Shown: positions 1 to 6,205 of the stretch, piece by piece
How the letters are laid out: each line of letters begins with the position of its first letter
How positions within the stretch are numbered: position 1 is the stretch's first letter
Position numbers and translations under genes: made by a program
Notes under the pieces: model-generated
What the model was told of the DNA's origin: nothing
What the model saw: the letters and a program-made list of their open reading frames with translations, nothing else
The model's database searches: none
From: Hyphomicrobiales bacterium
GTDB taxonomy: Bacteria > Pseudomonadota > Alphaproteobacteria > Rhizobiales > Rhizobiaceae
Reading direction: 5' to 3'
DNA length: 6,312 nt
Assembly: GCA_011087745.1 (NCBI GenBank)
Contig: JAALLB010000106.1
Coordinates: 1-6,312, forward strand

Positions 1-744
1 ACATGGAAAGACCCATCCGGTCACCTTCAGCAAAGATGTGTGCATGCGGTAGCCGGTAAGGGTGGGACCAGCTCTGGTGGTTCAACAATGTTTGCCAAGT
101 TGAATTCTGAGATACCACTAGAGGACCTTATTCGCGGGGTTATTGTTCAATCTGCCAACGATGATTCCATTATTATAGCGGAAGGGTTGGGTGGTTCCGA
201 GGCGGCGTTTGCGAACTTAATGAACCAAAGGGCCCGCACTATAGGTTTAAATAATTCCAATTTCATCAATTCAACTGGATTGCCTGCAGAGAACCAATAC
301 GTATCAATCCGCGATTTAGCAAAACTGTCTCGCCATATAATTACAACCTATCCCAATTTCTACCGGTACTACAGTGAGCCTTCGTTTGAGTGGAACAAGA
401 TTACACAACGCAATAGAAATCCGTTGTTGCCGATGAAAATTGGAGCCGATGGTATGAAGACCGGATATACTGAAGCAAATGGCTATGCGATAATTGGTTC
501 CGCAGTGCGTGACGGACAGCGGTTGATCACAGTTTTGAGCGGTATGGAGAGTAAAAAAAGCGCGCAGAAGAAGCTCGTAAAATTCTGGATTGGGGCTTTA
601 GGGCCTTTGAAAAGATCAATTTGTTTGATGATGGCGAAATTCTTGGGCAAGCCAGCGTATACGGAGGCATTAAATCTGGTGTCGACGTTGTTGGTAACGG
701 ACCTGTGGAAATTTATCTTCCAATTGGAAACCGTGACAAGTTAA
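1..744 (+). CDS. dacF: D-alanyl-D-alanine carboxypeptidase (PBP5/6, peptidase S11 family), catalytic part; 5' end missing, 3' end frameshifted
   Basis: This is a DD-carboxypeptidase that removes the terminal D-Ala from peptidoglycan pentapeptides in the periplasm. The signal peptide and the SxxK catalytic motif lie upstream of the window. What is visible matches the S11 family: GGSTMF, then LIRGVIVQSAND carrying the SxN motif (Ser codon at 151), RDLAKLSRHII, the RQRNRNPLL stretch, and the KTG motif in GADGMKTGYTE (Lys codon at 457). The reading frame is convincing from about position 55 to 558. After GMESKK it leaves the family sequence at the A7 run (553-559), and the roughly 61 codons to the stop at 742-744 are nonsense. 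The true continuation is in the -1 frame, described as the next entry. A GTG at 40 is only an apparent start, because the gene clearly begins further upstream. The gene sits just before tmk, where alphaproteobacteria usually carry this carboxypeptidase, named dacF or dacC. The family is secure and the symbol less so. Confidence 0.85.
   Translation, partial: TWKDPSGHLQQRCVHAVAGKGGTSSGGSTMFAKLNSEIPLEDLIRGVIVQSANDDSIIIAEGLGGSEAAFANLMNQRARTIGLNNSNFINSTGLPAENQYVSIRDLAKLSRHIITTYPNFYRYYSEPSFEWNKITQRNRNPLLPMKIGADGMKTGYTEANGYAIIGSAVRDGQRLITVLSGMESKKSAQKKLVKFWIGALGPLKRSICLMMAKFLGKPAYTEALNLVSTLLVTDLWKFIFQLETVTS
553..559 (+). other. A7 homopolymer at the carboxypeptidase frameshift
   Basis: In the upstream frame the run reads AGT AAA AAA AGC. 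Homology resumes as AAG CGC GCA GAA GAA starting at 558, a -1 shift, equivalent to one missing A. It is not the classic A AAA AAG heptamer, because the P-site codon would have to re-pair with TAA. Single-tRNA or transcriptional slippage remains possible. GGAGAG lies directly upstream (546-551), but much closer than the roughly 10-nt spacing of the stimulatory Shine-Dalgarno in E. coli dnaX. Confidence 0.8.
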
Positions 745-938
745 AAGCAAGAATCGTATATACAGGTCCGATTATGCCACCAGTGGAGCAGGGTGCTAAA
801 GTTGCTGTTCTTAAGGTTTGGATTGGCGATGAGCTAAGTCAGGAGATTGATCTTTATGCTGCTGAGACTGTTGAAAAAGGCGGATTACAACGTCAAGCTG
901 TCGATGCACTCAAAGAGCTACTCTTTGGATGGTTGTAA
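555..938 (+). pseudogene. dacF: C-terminal part of the same D-Ala-D-Ala carboxypeptidase, in the -1 frame
   Basis: This is the continuation of the carboxypeptidase after the frameshift. Reading from codon 555 gives KKRAEEARKILDWGFRAFEK, the normal join between the transpeptidase domain and the PBP5 C-terminal beta domain. It is followed by INLFDDGEILGQASVYGG and then VYTGPIMPPVEQGAKVA, ending at TAA 936-938. A TAA at 552-554 blocks this frame immediately upstream, so it cannot start independently with a catalytic domain. The first ATG-type start in frame (TTG 621, or ATG beyond) would yield only the C-terminal domain. Adding one A to the A7 run joins the two parts into an uninterrupted family-typical protein. 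In PBP5 this domain is thought to position the enzyme near the membrane. It is either a true frameshift mutation, a base-call error, or a slippage site. The DNA alone cannot separate these. Confidence 0.85.
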
Positions 939-943
939 ACGCA

Positions 944-963
944 CTTTGAATTTATATTCAAAG
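944..963 (+). repeat. Perfect 8-bp inverted repeat between the carboxypeptidase gene and tmk
   Basis: CTTTGAAT (944-951) and ATTCAAAG (956-963) are exact reverse complements around a TTAT loop. The hairpin begins 6 bp after the carboxypeptidase stop and ends 20 bp before the tmk start. It is A+T-rich and is followed by CATCAAC rather than a T run, so it is not a standard intrinsic terminator. It may be a weak attenuator, an mRNA-processing or stability element, or chance. Confidence 0.6.
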
Positions 964-983
964 CATCAACACCTAGTGATACT

Positions 984-1658
984 GTGATGAAGAAGATTTC
1001 GCTGAAAAACGGTGTGTTCATCACATTTGAAGGCGGAGAAGGTTCTGGAAAATCTAGCCAAATCAAATTACTAGACAGTAAACTTAATAAATTAGATTAT
1101 GAAACAATTTTGACCCGCGAACCAGGCGGCACAGCGGGTGCAGAAGCAATTAGACACGTGATCTTATCAGGTAGCGCAGAAAAACTGGGTGCGGATGTTG
1201 AAGCCATGCTGTTTTCTGCGGCTCGTTCCGATCATGTAGAAAAAGTGATTAGACCGGCGTTGAAGTCCAATAAAATTGTTTTGTGTGACCGATTTTATGA
1301 TTCAACCCGAGTCTATCAAGGGGTAACGAGCAGTGTTGATATGGAGTTCTTATACTCTTTGGAGCGAATTGCCTGTGATGATGTTTGGCCTGATTTAACG
1401 CTAATATTGGATCTTTCTGTGGAAGAGGGCATGAAGCGTGCAAATGCTCGCAGATCCGAAGATACTGTTCCTGATCGTTTTGAAAAAGAAGATATGCAAG
1501 CACAAGAAATACGGCGTGAAGCATTTCAAAAAATTGCAGAAAAAGAGCCAGAGCGCTGTAAGCTTATCGATGCAAGTGGCTCTGAAAAACAAGTTGCCAA
1601 ACGAATTTGGGAAGTTGTTGAACCTCTTTTAGAACGGAAGTCTGCCAAAAATGGATGA
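984..1658 (+). CDS. tmk: Thymidylate kinase (dTMP kinase)
   Basis: This cytosolic enzyme phosphorylates dTMP to dTDP with ATP, an essential step toward dTTP. The 224-residue product has the family layout. The P-loop GGEGSGKS is at residues 17-24, followed by REPGGT at 45-50 (dTMP side) and the DRFYDST motif at 102-108 running into VYQG. The Arg-rich LID region is at about 152-157, and DRFE at 164-167. Length is normal. The start is uncertain by one codon: GTG at 984 is directly followed by ATG at 987, and neither has a clear Shine-Dalgarno sequence (upstream is ACCTAGTGATACT), so ATG 987 is equally credible. The stop overlaps the holB start by 8 bp, which suggests translational coupling. The upstream neighbour is the carboxypeptidase, 45 bp away. 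The family identification is firm. Confidence 0.97.
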   Translation: MMKKISLKNGVFITFEGGEGSGKSSQIKLLDSKLNKLDYETILTREPGGTAGAEAIRHVILSGSAEKLGADVEAMLFSAARSDHVEKVIRPALKSNKIVLCDRFYDSTRVYQGVTSSVDMEFLYSLERIACDDVWPDLTLILDLSVEEGMKRANARRSEDTVPDRFEKEDMQAQEIRREAFQKIAEKEPERCKLIDASGSEKQVAKRIWEVVEPLLERKSAKNG

Positions 1659-2703
1659 TGATGCAATTGTAGCAGACAAGATTGATGGTATTCCTCATCC
1701 CGCGGAAACACTTGAATTGGTTGGCCATGAAGAGACCCTCGCGCAGATTTTGCAACAGTATGCGTCTGGTCGCATGCACCATGCGTTGTTGCTTACTGGT
1801 CCGCGTGGCATTGGAAAAGCAACGTTGGCTCTGAGGATTGCGTCTCACATCTTTAGGCATCCTGAAGGGCTTAGTGCTCCGTTGATTTTGGGCGATCCGC
1901 AACCCAATGATCCAATCGACGGCAAGCTAGCTGCCCGTTCCAATCCCAATCTTCTGCATATGACACGGCCATGGGATGACAAAACCAAGAAGTTCAAAAG
2001 TCAACTCACAGTCGATGTTATTAGATTAACGGTACCTTTCTTTGGGACTTCGCGAGGTGAAGAAGGGTGGCGTATTGCAATTGTTGATGCTGCAGATGAT
2101 ATGAATGCCAGTGCTGCTAATGCGCTGCTAAAAATCCTTGAAGAACCACCCACAAATACCCTGTTTTTTGTACTATCCCATTCCCCGGCAAAAGTGTTGC
2201 CAACCATCAGGTCGCGTTGCCAGCAAATTTCAATGAAGCCCTTGAGCAACGATCAAGTCATCGGTGTATTGAATCAATTTGGTGCACTGGAAACATTAAA
2301 TTCAGACGACAAAATACTGTTAGGAAAGCTGGCCAAAGGTTCAGTGCGCACTGGGCTTTTATTATCTCGTGAAAATGGTCTTGAGATATACAAATCCTTC
2401 ATGAATGCATGTGAGCGATTGCAGAAACCGGACTGGTCACAAATTCAAACCATGGCTGAAAAAGTTACTGCTCGAGGTAAAGAAGATGGCTTTAGACTTC
2501 TACTTGAATTTGCCAATGAATATATGGAAGGCCATGCCACAGGTCGGTTGGGGCAAAAGAATGATATTTCTTCGCTTGCCCGTTGGGCGCAGGTATGGGA
2601 AAAGACGCAGAATTCAACACGCATTGCGGATGGCTATAACCTCGACAAGAAACAAGTTATCTTAAACTTGTTTCACGACATGGGTGAGGCGGCACGCAAC
2701 TGA
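1651..2703 (+). CDS. holB: DNA polymerase III subunit delta prime
   Basis: Delta prime is the stator subunit of the clamp-loader complex, which opens and loads the beta sliding clamp during replication. The 350-residue AAA+-type protein carries a Walker A-like GPRGIGKAT at residues 50-58. A Walker B-like region follows (IAIVDAADD, about 142-150), leading into the family signature around ANALLKILEEPP (156-167). The SRC motif is at 188-190, within TIRSRCQQ. The C-terminal third is a helical collar-type domain. The first cysteine in the protein is C190, so the four-cysteine zinc module of E. coli delta prime is absent. The segment in its place (about 70-115, with RPWDDKTKKFK) looks like other alphaproteobacterial versions as I recall them. 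The ATG at 1651 has a usable Shine-Dalgarno (CGGAAG, about 10 nt upstream, inside tmk) and overlaps the tmk stop. The gene ends 20 bp before metG. Confidence 0.95.
   Translation: MDDDAIVADKIDGIPHPAETLELVGHEETLAQILQQYASGRMHHALLLTGPRGIGKATLALRIASHIFRHPEGLSAPLILGDPQPNDPIDGKLAARSNPNLLHMTRPWDDKTKKFKSQLTVDVIRLTVPFFGTSRGEEGWRIAIVDAADDMNASAANALLKILEEPPTNTLFFVLSHSPAKVLPTIRSRCQQISMKPLSNDQVIGVLNQFGALETLNSDDKILLGKLAKGSVRTGLLLSRENGLEIYKSFMNACERLQKPDWSQIQTMAEKVTARGKEDGFRLLLEFANEYMEGHATGRLGQKNDISSLARWAQVWEKTQNSTRIADGYNLDKKQVILNLFHDMGEAARN
2649..2674 (+). repeat. Perfect 10-bp inverted repeat near the 3' end of holB
   Basis: GAAACAAGTT (2649-2658) and AACTTGTTTC (2665-2674) are exact reverse complements separated by the 6-nt loop ATCTTA. 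The element lies inside the holB coding sequence (residues KKQVILNLF), 29 bp before its stop and 49 bp before the metG start. No T run follows. It could shape the mRNA at the holB/metG boundary, or it may reflect codon constraints by chance. Confidence 0.65.
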
Positions 2704-2723
2704 TAACGGAACATTCCTATATA

Positions 2724-4274
2724 ATGGCAAATGAAAAATACTACATAACTTCTGCAATATCCTACCCAAATGGTGTGCCCCATATTGGCCATGCTTACGA
2801 GTTTGTTTGCAGTGATGCAATCGCTCGATATAAACGGTTAGATGGTGCTGATACCCGTTTTTTGTTGGGAACAGATGTTCACGGGCAAAAGATGCTGCAG
2901 ACGGCTCGTGATATTGGAATTACACCGAAAGAACTTGCAGACAAAAATTCAGACGCTTTTCAGGCAATGACTGACAAATTGAATGTTTCTTATGATCGCT
3001 TTATCCGCACATCGGACGAAGATCACCATGTATCGTGTCAGGCGCTTTGGAAAAAGATGGAAGCAAATGGCGACATCTACAAGGATAGTTATTCTGGTTG
3101 GTACTCAGTGCGTGATGAGGCGTACTATGATGAAGACGAAACAACTGTAAACGATGATGGTATACGGCTTGGCGGGCAGGGTACTCCGGTTGAGTGGATG
3201 GATGAAGAAAGCTACTTCTTTAAGCTGTCGGCTTATGAAGACAAACTGCTGGCGCTTTATGAAGAACATTCAGAATTTATTGCTCCTACCTCTCGCAAGA
3301 ATGAAGTTGTTTCCTTTGTAAAAGGTGGATTGAAAGATCTATCGATTTCTCGAACTACATTCGATTGGGGCGTAAAAGTTCCAAGAGATGAAAAGCATGT
3401 CATGTATGTTTGGGTAGATGCGCTAACCAACTACATTACCGGTCTTGGTTATCCCGACGAGGAAAATGATTTGTGGTCATATTGGCCAGCAGATGTTCAC
3501 GTGATTGGTAAAGATATTACACGGTTCCACGCGGTGTATTGGCCCGCATTTTTAATGTCTGCGGGCATTGAAATTCCCAAGCAAGTTTTTGGGCATGGCT
3601 TCCTGCTTAACAATGGTGAGAAAATGTCGAAGTCATTGGGTAATGTAGTAGACCCATTTCAAATGGCCGATCTTTATGGTGTCGACCAGCTTCGTTATTT
3701 TTTCTTAAGCCAGGTGCGGTTTGGGTCTGATGGCAGCTATAGCCATGAAGACATAGTCAACCACACCAATGCGGATCTTGCCAACAACTTCGGTAATTTG
3801 GCGCAACGCTCGCTTTCCATGATTGCCAAGAACTGTGAAGGCAAGGTGCCGGCGCATGGCGAACCTACAGCGGAAGACCAAATGCTGCTTGATCTGGTTT
3901 ATGGTTTGCGCAGCAAAACCCAGGGGCATATGGATAAATATGAAATTCACAATTACTGCGAAGAAGTCTGGAAGGTTCTAGGAGAGGCCAATAAATACGT
4001 TGACGAACAAGCACCTTGGGGACTGAAAAAAACGGACCCGGAACGTATGGGTACGGTTCTTTGGACTGTTGCTGAAACTGTACGAAACATTGCAATTATC
4101 GCACAGCCAATTATGCCTGACTCATGCAACAAAATGTTGGACTTGCTTGCAATAGATTCAACTGCCCGCAGTTTTGATAATTTGGGTTCTCAAGATGCCA
4201 TATCATCCAGTGCAGAACTCCCGAAGCCTGAAGGTGTATTTCCGCGTTTTGTTGAGAAAGAAACGGATAGCTGA
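2724..4274 (+). CDS. metG: Methionyl-tRNA synthetase
   Basis: This class Ia aminoacyl-tRNA synthetase charges tRNA-Met with methionine in the cytosol and is essential for translation initiation and elongation. The 516-residue protein has the HIGH motif at residues 20-23, within SYPNGVPHIGHAYE. The GTDVHGQKM segment is at about 49-57, a WVDALTNYITGLGYP motif at 230-243, and KMSKS at 300-304. The helical anticodon-binding domain fills the C-terminal half. There is no C-terminal EMAP/Trbp111 tRNA-binding extension. In the connective peptide the knuckle reads SGWYSVRDEAYY (124-135), without the zinc-binding cysteines found in many bacterial MetRS. This fits the short, zinc-free type. The ATG at 2724 gives the usual N-terminus (a few residues, then KYYIT) but has no good Shine-Dalgarno; only ACGGA, about 14 nt upstream, is nearby. 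The TGA overlaps the tatD ATG by one base. Confidence 0.98.
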   Translation: MANEKYYITSAISYPNGVPHIGHAYEFVCSDAIARYKRLDGADTRFLLGTDVHGQKMLQTARDIGITPKELADKNSDAFQAMTDKLNVSYDRFIRTSDEDHHVSCQALWKKMEANGDIYKDSYSGWYSVRDEAYYDEDETTVNDDGIRLGGQGTPVEWMDEESYFFKLSAYEDKLLALYEEHSEFIAPTSRKNEVVSFVKGGLKDLSISRTTFDWGVKVPRDEKHVMYVWVDALTNYITGLGYPDEENDLWSYWPADVHVIGKDITRFHAVYWPAFLMSAGIEIPKQVFGHGFLLNNGEKMSKSLGNVVDPFQMADLYGVDQLRYFFLSQVRFGSDGSYSHEDIVNHTNADLANNFGNLAQRSLSMIAKNCEGKVPAHGEPTAEDQMLLDLVYGLRSKTQGHMDKYEIHNYCEEVWKVLGEANKYVDEQAPWGLKKTDPERMGTVLWTVAETVRNIAIIAQPIMPDSCNKMLDLLAIDSTARSFDNLGSQDAISSSAELPKPEGVFPRFVEKETDS

Positions 4275-5056
4275 TGCTAGTCGATTCACATTGCCATTTG
4301 GATTTTCCTGATTTTGCCGAAGAACTTGACGACGTTGTTGCGCGTGCTGAGCAAGCTGGTCTTGGCCGAATGGTTACTATTTGTACGCGAGTTCGTAAAT
4401 TTACTGATGTACTTGCCGTTGCAGAGCGGTTTGAAAATATATTTTGTTCTGTTGGCACGCATCCGCATAACGCGCATGAAGAGCTTGATGTTACGATTGA
4501 AGAACTTATCGAATTGTCAAAGCACAATAAAGTCGTTGCAATTGGTGAAGCCGGACTTGATTATTTTTATCAAAAAGATCATGCCGCAGCTCAAGCTCAA
4601 GGACTACGCAATCATATAGCGGCTGCTCGAGCTACAGGTTTGCCTTTGGTCATTCACAGCCGTGATGCGGATGAAGATATGATCTCTATATTGGAAGAAG
4701 AAACAGAGCAGGGAGCCTTCCCGTTTGTTCTTCACTGTTTCTCATCTGGCCGAGCACTTGCTGAAGTTGGCGTAAAACTGGGTGGATATGTTTCATTGTC
4801 TGGAATTTTGACATTTAAAAACTCTCAGGAAATACGTGACATTGCTGCTGATGTTCCGATGGATCGATTATTGGTGGAAACAGACGCACCGTATTTGGCT
4901 CCAACGCCTTACCGTGGCAAACGCAATGAACCATCTTATGTAATTGAAACTGCTAAAGTTCTTGCCGATACCAAGAATGTTTCTATTGAGGATGTTTGGA
5001 GTTCCACAACCAATAATTTCTTTCGCCTCTTCAATAAAGTACCGGACCCTCGGTAA
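4274..5056 (+). CDS. tatD: TatD family metal-dependent hydrolase (putative deoxyribonuclease)
   Basis: This is a TIM-barrel amidohydrolase-like enzyme of the TatD/YcfH family, whose studied members are Mg-dependent 3'-5' nucleases linked to DNA repair or turnover. The substrate of this particular orthologue is not established. All expected metal ligands are visible in the 260-residue product. HCHLD is at 6-10 (H6, H8), GTHPH at 61-65, GEAGLD at 91-96 (E92), HSRDA at 128-132 (H128), HCFSSG at 154-159 (H154), and ETDAPYLAP at 202-210 (D204). Length is normal. The start ATG (4274-4276) shares its A with the metG TGA, and GAGAAAG inside the metG tail may serve as ribosome-binding site. The stop TAA likewise overlaps the next gene's ATG by one base. 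Alphaproteobacteria commonly carry this gene directly after metG. The symbol names the family rather than a proven E. coli TatD orthologue; it could equally be called ycfH. Confidence 0.93.
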   Translation: MLVDSHCHLDFPDFAEELDDVVARAEQAGLGRMVTICTRVRKFTDVLAVAERFENIFCSVGTHPHNAHEELDVTIEELIELSKHNKVVAIGEAGLDYFYQKDHAAAQAQGLRNHIAAARATGLPLVIHSRDADEDMISILEEETEQGAFPFVLHCFSSGRALAEVGVKLGGYVSLSGILTFKNSQEIRDIAADVPMDRLLVETDAPYLAPTPYRGKRNEPSYVIETAKVLADTKNVSIEDVWSSTTNNFFRLFNKVPDPR

Positions 5057-5883
5057 TGGATAAGTTGCGTTTTACAATCCTTGGCTGTGGCTCATCACCT
5101 GGTGTGCCGCGCATCCATGGTGACTGGGGAGCTTGTGATCCAAGCGAACCAAAAAACAAACGTCTGCGCTGCTCTTTATTGGTTGAAAGATTTTCTGATA
5201 ATGGCATTACCCGAATAGTTGTTGATACTAGTCCGGATTTTCGCCAGCAAATGCTTGCAACTAAAGTTCCAAGATTAGACGGTGTACTATATACCCATCC
5301 TCACGCCGACCATGTTCACGGCATTGATGATTTACGCGGATTTGCACTTGCACAGCGAGAGCAAATAAAAATTTACGCTGATGATTATACAATGGAGCGA
5401 CTTTATGAAGGGTTTGGATATTGTTTGAAGCAACTGGAAGGCAGTATGTATCCACCTATATTGGATCCGCATGTGATAAAGGTTGGAGAAGCAATAGAAA
5501 TACAAGGTGAGGGTGGTTCAATCTACGCCCTACCCATCCTTCAAGTTCACGGCCCCATTAATTCACTGGCATTTCGCTTTTCTACGTCGGAATATTTTGA
5601 AACTGGCGGCTTGTGTTATTCACCCGATGTAAGTGAGATTCCAGAAAACAGTGTCTCAGCGCTTCAAAACTTGGATATTTGGATAGTTGATGCACTGCAG
5701 TACAAGCCACACGTTAGTCATTTTAGCGTTTCCGAAAGTCTGGAATGGGTTGAACGTTTAAAGCCCAATCACGCTATTTTTACCCATATGCATATTCCAT
5801 TGGACTATAAAGCTTTAAGTGCTGAGTTACCCGATTCTGTCGAGCCAGCGTATGACGGCATGATTTTGGAATTGGATAGATAA
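5056..5883 (+). CDS. MBL-fold metallo-hydrolase (PhnP-like)
   Basis: This is a metallo-beta-lactamase-fold hydrolase that resembles PhnP, a cyclic phosphodiesterase of phosphonate breakdown. No phosphonate genes are nearby, so the substrate here is unknown. The 275-residue protein has the N-terminal LGCGSSPGVPR (9-19) with GDWGACD (22-28). The binuclear metal motif HPHADH is at 81-86, then a candidate ligand His at 165 (QVHG), Asp at 191 (YSPDV), and a late His in THMHI (243-247, probably H246). The stretch VDALQYKPHVSHFS (211-224) and the C-terminal EPAYDGM (263-269) also look typical of this alphaproteobacterial group. All catalytic positions appear intact. The ATG shares its A with the tatD TAA, and the TAA shares its last A with the next ATG. 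No convincing Shine-Dalgarno precedes it, so translation is probably coupled to tatD. It is a regular follower of tatD in alphaproteobacterial genomes. Confidence 0.93.
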   Translation: MDKLRFTILGCGSSPGVPRIHGDWGACDPSEPKNKRLRCSLLVERFSDNGITRIVVDTSPDFRQQMLATKVPRLDGVLYTHPHADHVHGIDDLRGFALAQREQIKIYADDYTMERLYEGFGYCLKQLEGSMYPPILDPHVIKVGEAIEIQGEGGSIYALPILQVHGPINSLAFRFSTSEYFETGGLCYSPDVSEIPENSVSALQNLDIWIVDALQYKPHVSHFSVSESLEWVERLKPNHAIFTHMHIPLDYKALSAELPDSVEPAYDGMILELDR

Positions 5884-6110
5884 TGATACCCGCACGCTAT
5901 GAAACACTTTTGTTCCAGTTTTTGATTTCTGGCATGATGTCATGTTTGGTTTCTGGAATGGTTACATTTCTCAACCTTGGAACAATTGGTTTTGAAATTA
6001 CTCTGTGGTTTAACGCATGGATGATTGCCTGGTCAGTAGCGTTCCCAACCATTGTAATTATGTCACCAGCTGTTAGGGCATTAATTAAACGTCTTGTTAA
6101 AACAACATGA
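5883..6110 (+). CDS. Small two-helix membrane protein, DUF2798 family
   Basis: This is a 75-residue integral membrane protein of unknown function. It starts MIPARYETLLFQFLISG, a pattern I recognise from DUF2798 proteins, which begin with a Pro-Ala-Arg-Tyr-like segment and have two hydrophobic helices. The predicted membrane segments are about residues 8-30 (LLFQFLISGMM and on) and about 40-66 (LWFNAWMIAWSVAFP and on, with a conserved-looking WSVAFP). The C-terminus is short and basic (RALIKRLVKTT) and by the positive-inside rule should be cytoplasmic. Its ATG shares one base with the TAA of the MBL gene, so it is the last, translationally coupled gene of the operon. A smaller antisense reading frame covers the same bases and is disregarded. 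Family call moderately sure; function unknown. Confidence 0.85.
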   Translation: MIPARYETLLFQFLISGMMSCLVSGMVTFLNLGTIGFEITLWFNAWMIAWSVAFPTIVIMSPAVRALIKRLVKTT

Positions 6111-6205
6111 TAAAGCATTTATATTATTCAATACATAAATAAATAAGTTCCATAATACATATTATGCGATTTATGTAAACTACAAGGTACAGTCAAATAT
6201 TGGAT
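6111..6205. other. A+T-rich intergenic spacer between convergent genes
   Basis: This 95-bp spacer is markedly richer in A+T than the genes on either side, with stops in all frames. It lies between the plus-strand operon end and the apparent minus-strand gene end, so a bidirectional terminator is expected here. No G+C-rich stem with a T run is present. The only structure I see is the nested inverted repeat at 6132-6177. Confidence 0.6.
6132..6177. repeat. Nested inverted repeats downstream of the operon
   Basis: The outer arms TACATAAAT (6132-6140) and ATTTATGTA (6169-6177) are a perfect 9-bp inverted repeat. Inside lies a second perfect one, CATAATA (6151-6157) and TATTATG (6160-6166), with a 2-bp centre. 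The two could stack into one long A+T-rich hairpin with an asymmetric internal loop (10 and 2 nt). It may be a weak bidirectional terminator or an mRNA 3'-end stabiliser. In sequence this A+T-rich, part of the symmetry may be chance. Confidence 0.55.

Noticed and set aside
553..560. dnaX-like programmed frameshift signal A AAA AAG
   Set aside because: In the zero frame the codons are AGT AAA AAA AGC, so the heptamer is out of register. The upstream GGAGAG is too close, and no strong downstream stem is evident. Not called as programmed frameshifting.
944..963. Intrinsic terminator after the carboxypeptidase gene
   Set aside because: The stem is A+T-rich and is not followed by a T run, and tmk follows closely in the same direction.
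1564..1902. Minus-strand open frame of 112 codons across tmk/holB
   Set aside because: Antisense to two well-supported genes, with no family features.
2720..2725. TATAAT overlapping the metG start codon, resembling a -10 box
   Set aside because: It overlaps the ATG itself, no -35 match sits at the right distance, and a promoter there would give a transcript lacking the metG start. Chance in A+T-rich sequence.
4111..4527. Long minus-strand open frame (138 codons, Ser/Thr-rich) across the metG/tatD junction
   Set aside because: It lies antisense to two certain genes, has low-complexity composition without recognisable motifs, and is a shadow of their codon use.
5056..5883. Phosphonate-utilisation function (phnP) for the MBL gene
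   Set aside because: No other phn genes are present, and the context is a general alphaproteobacterial housekeeping cluster, so only the fold and family are claimed.
5897..6118. Minus-strand open frame of 73 codons opposite the DUF2798 gene
   Set aside because: The plus-strand frame has clear membrane-helix pattern, operon coupling and family resemblance; the antisense frame has none of these.
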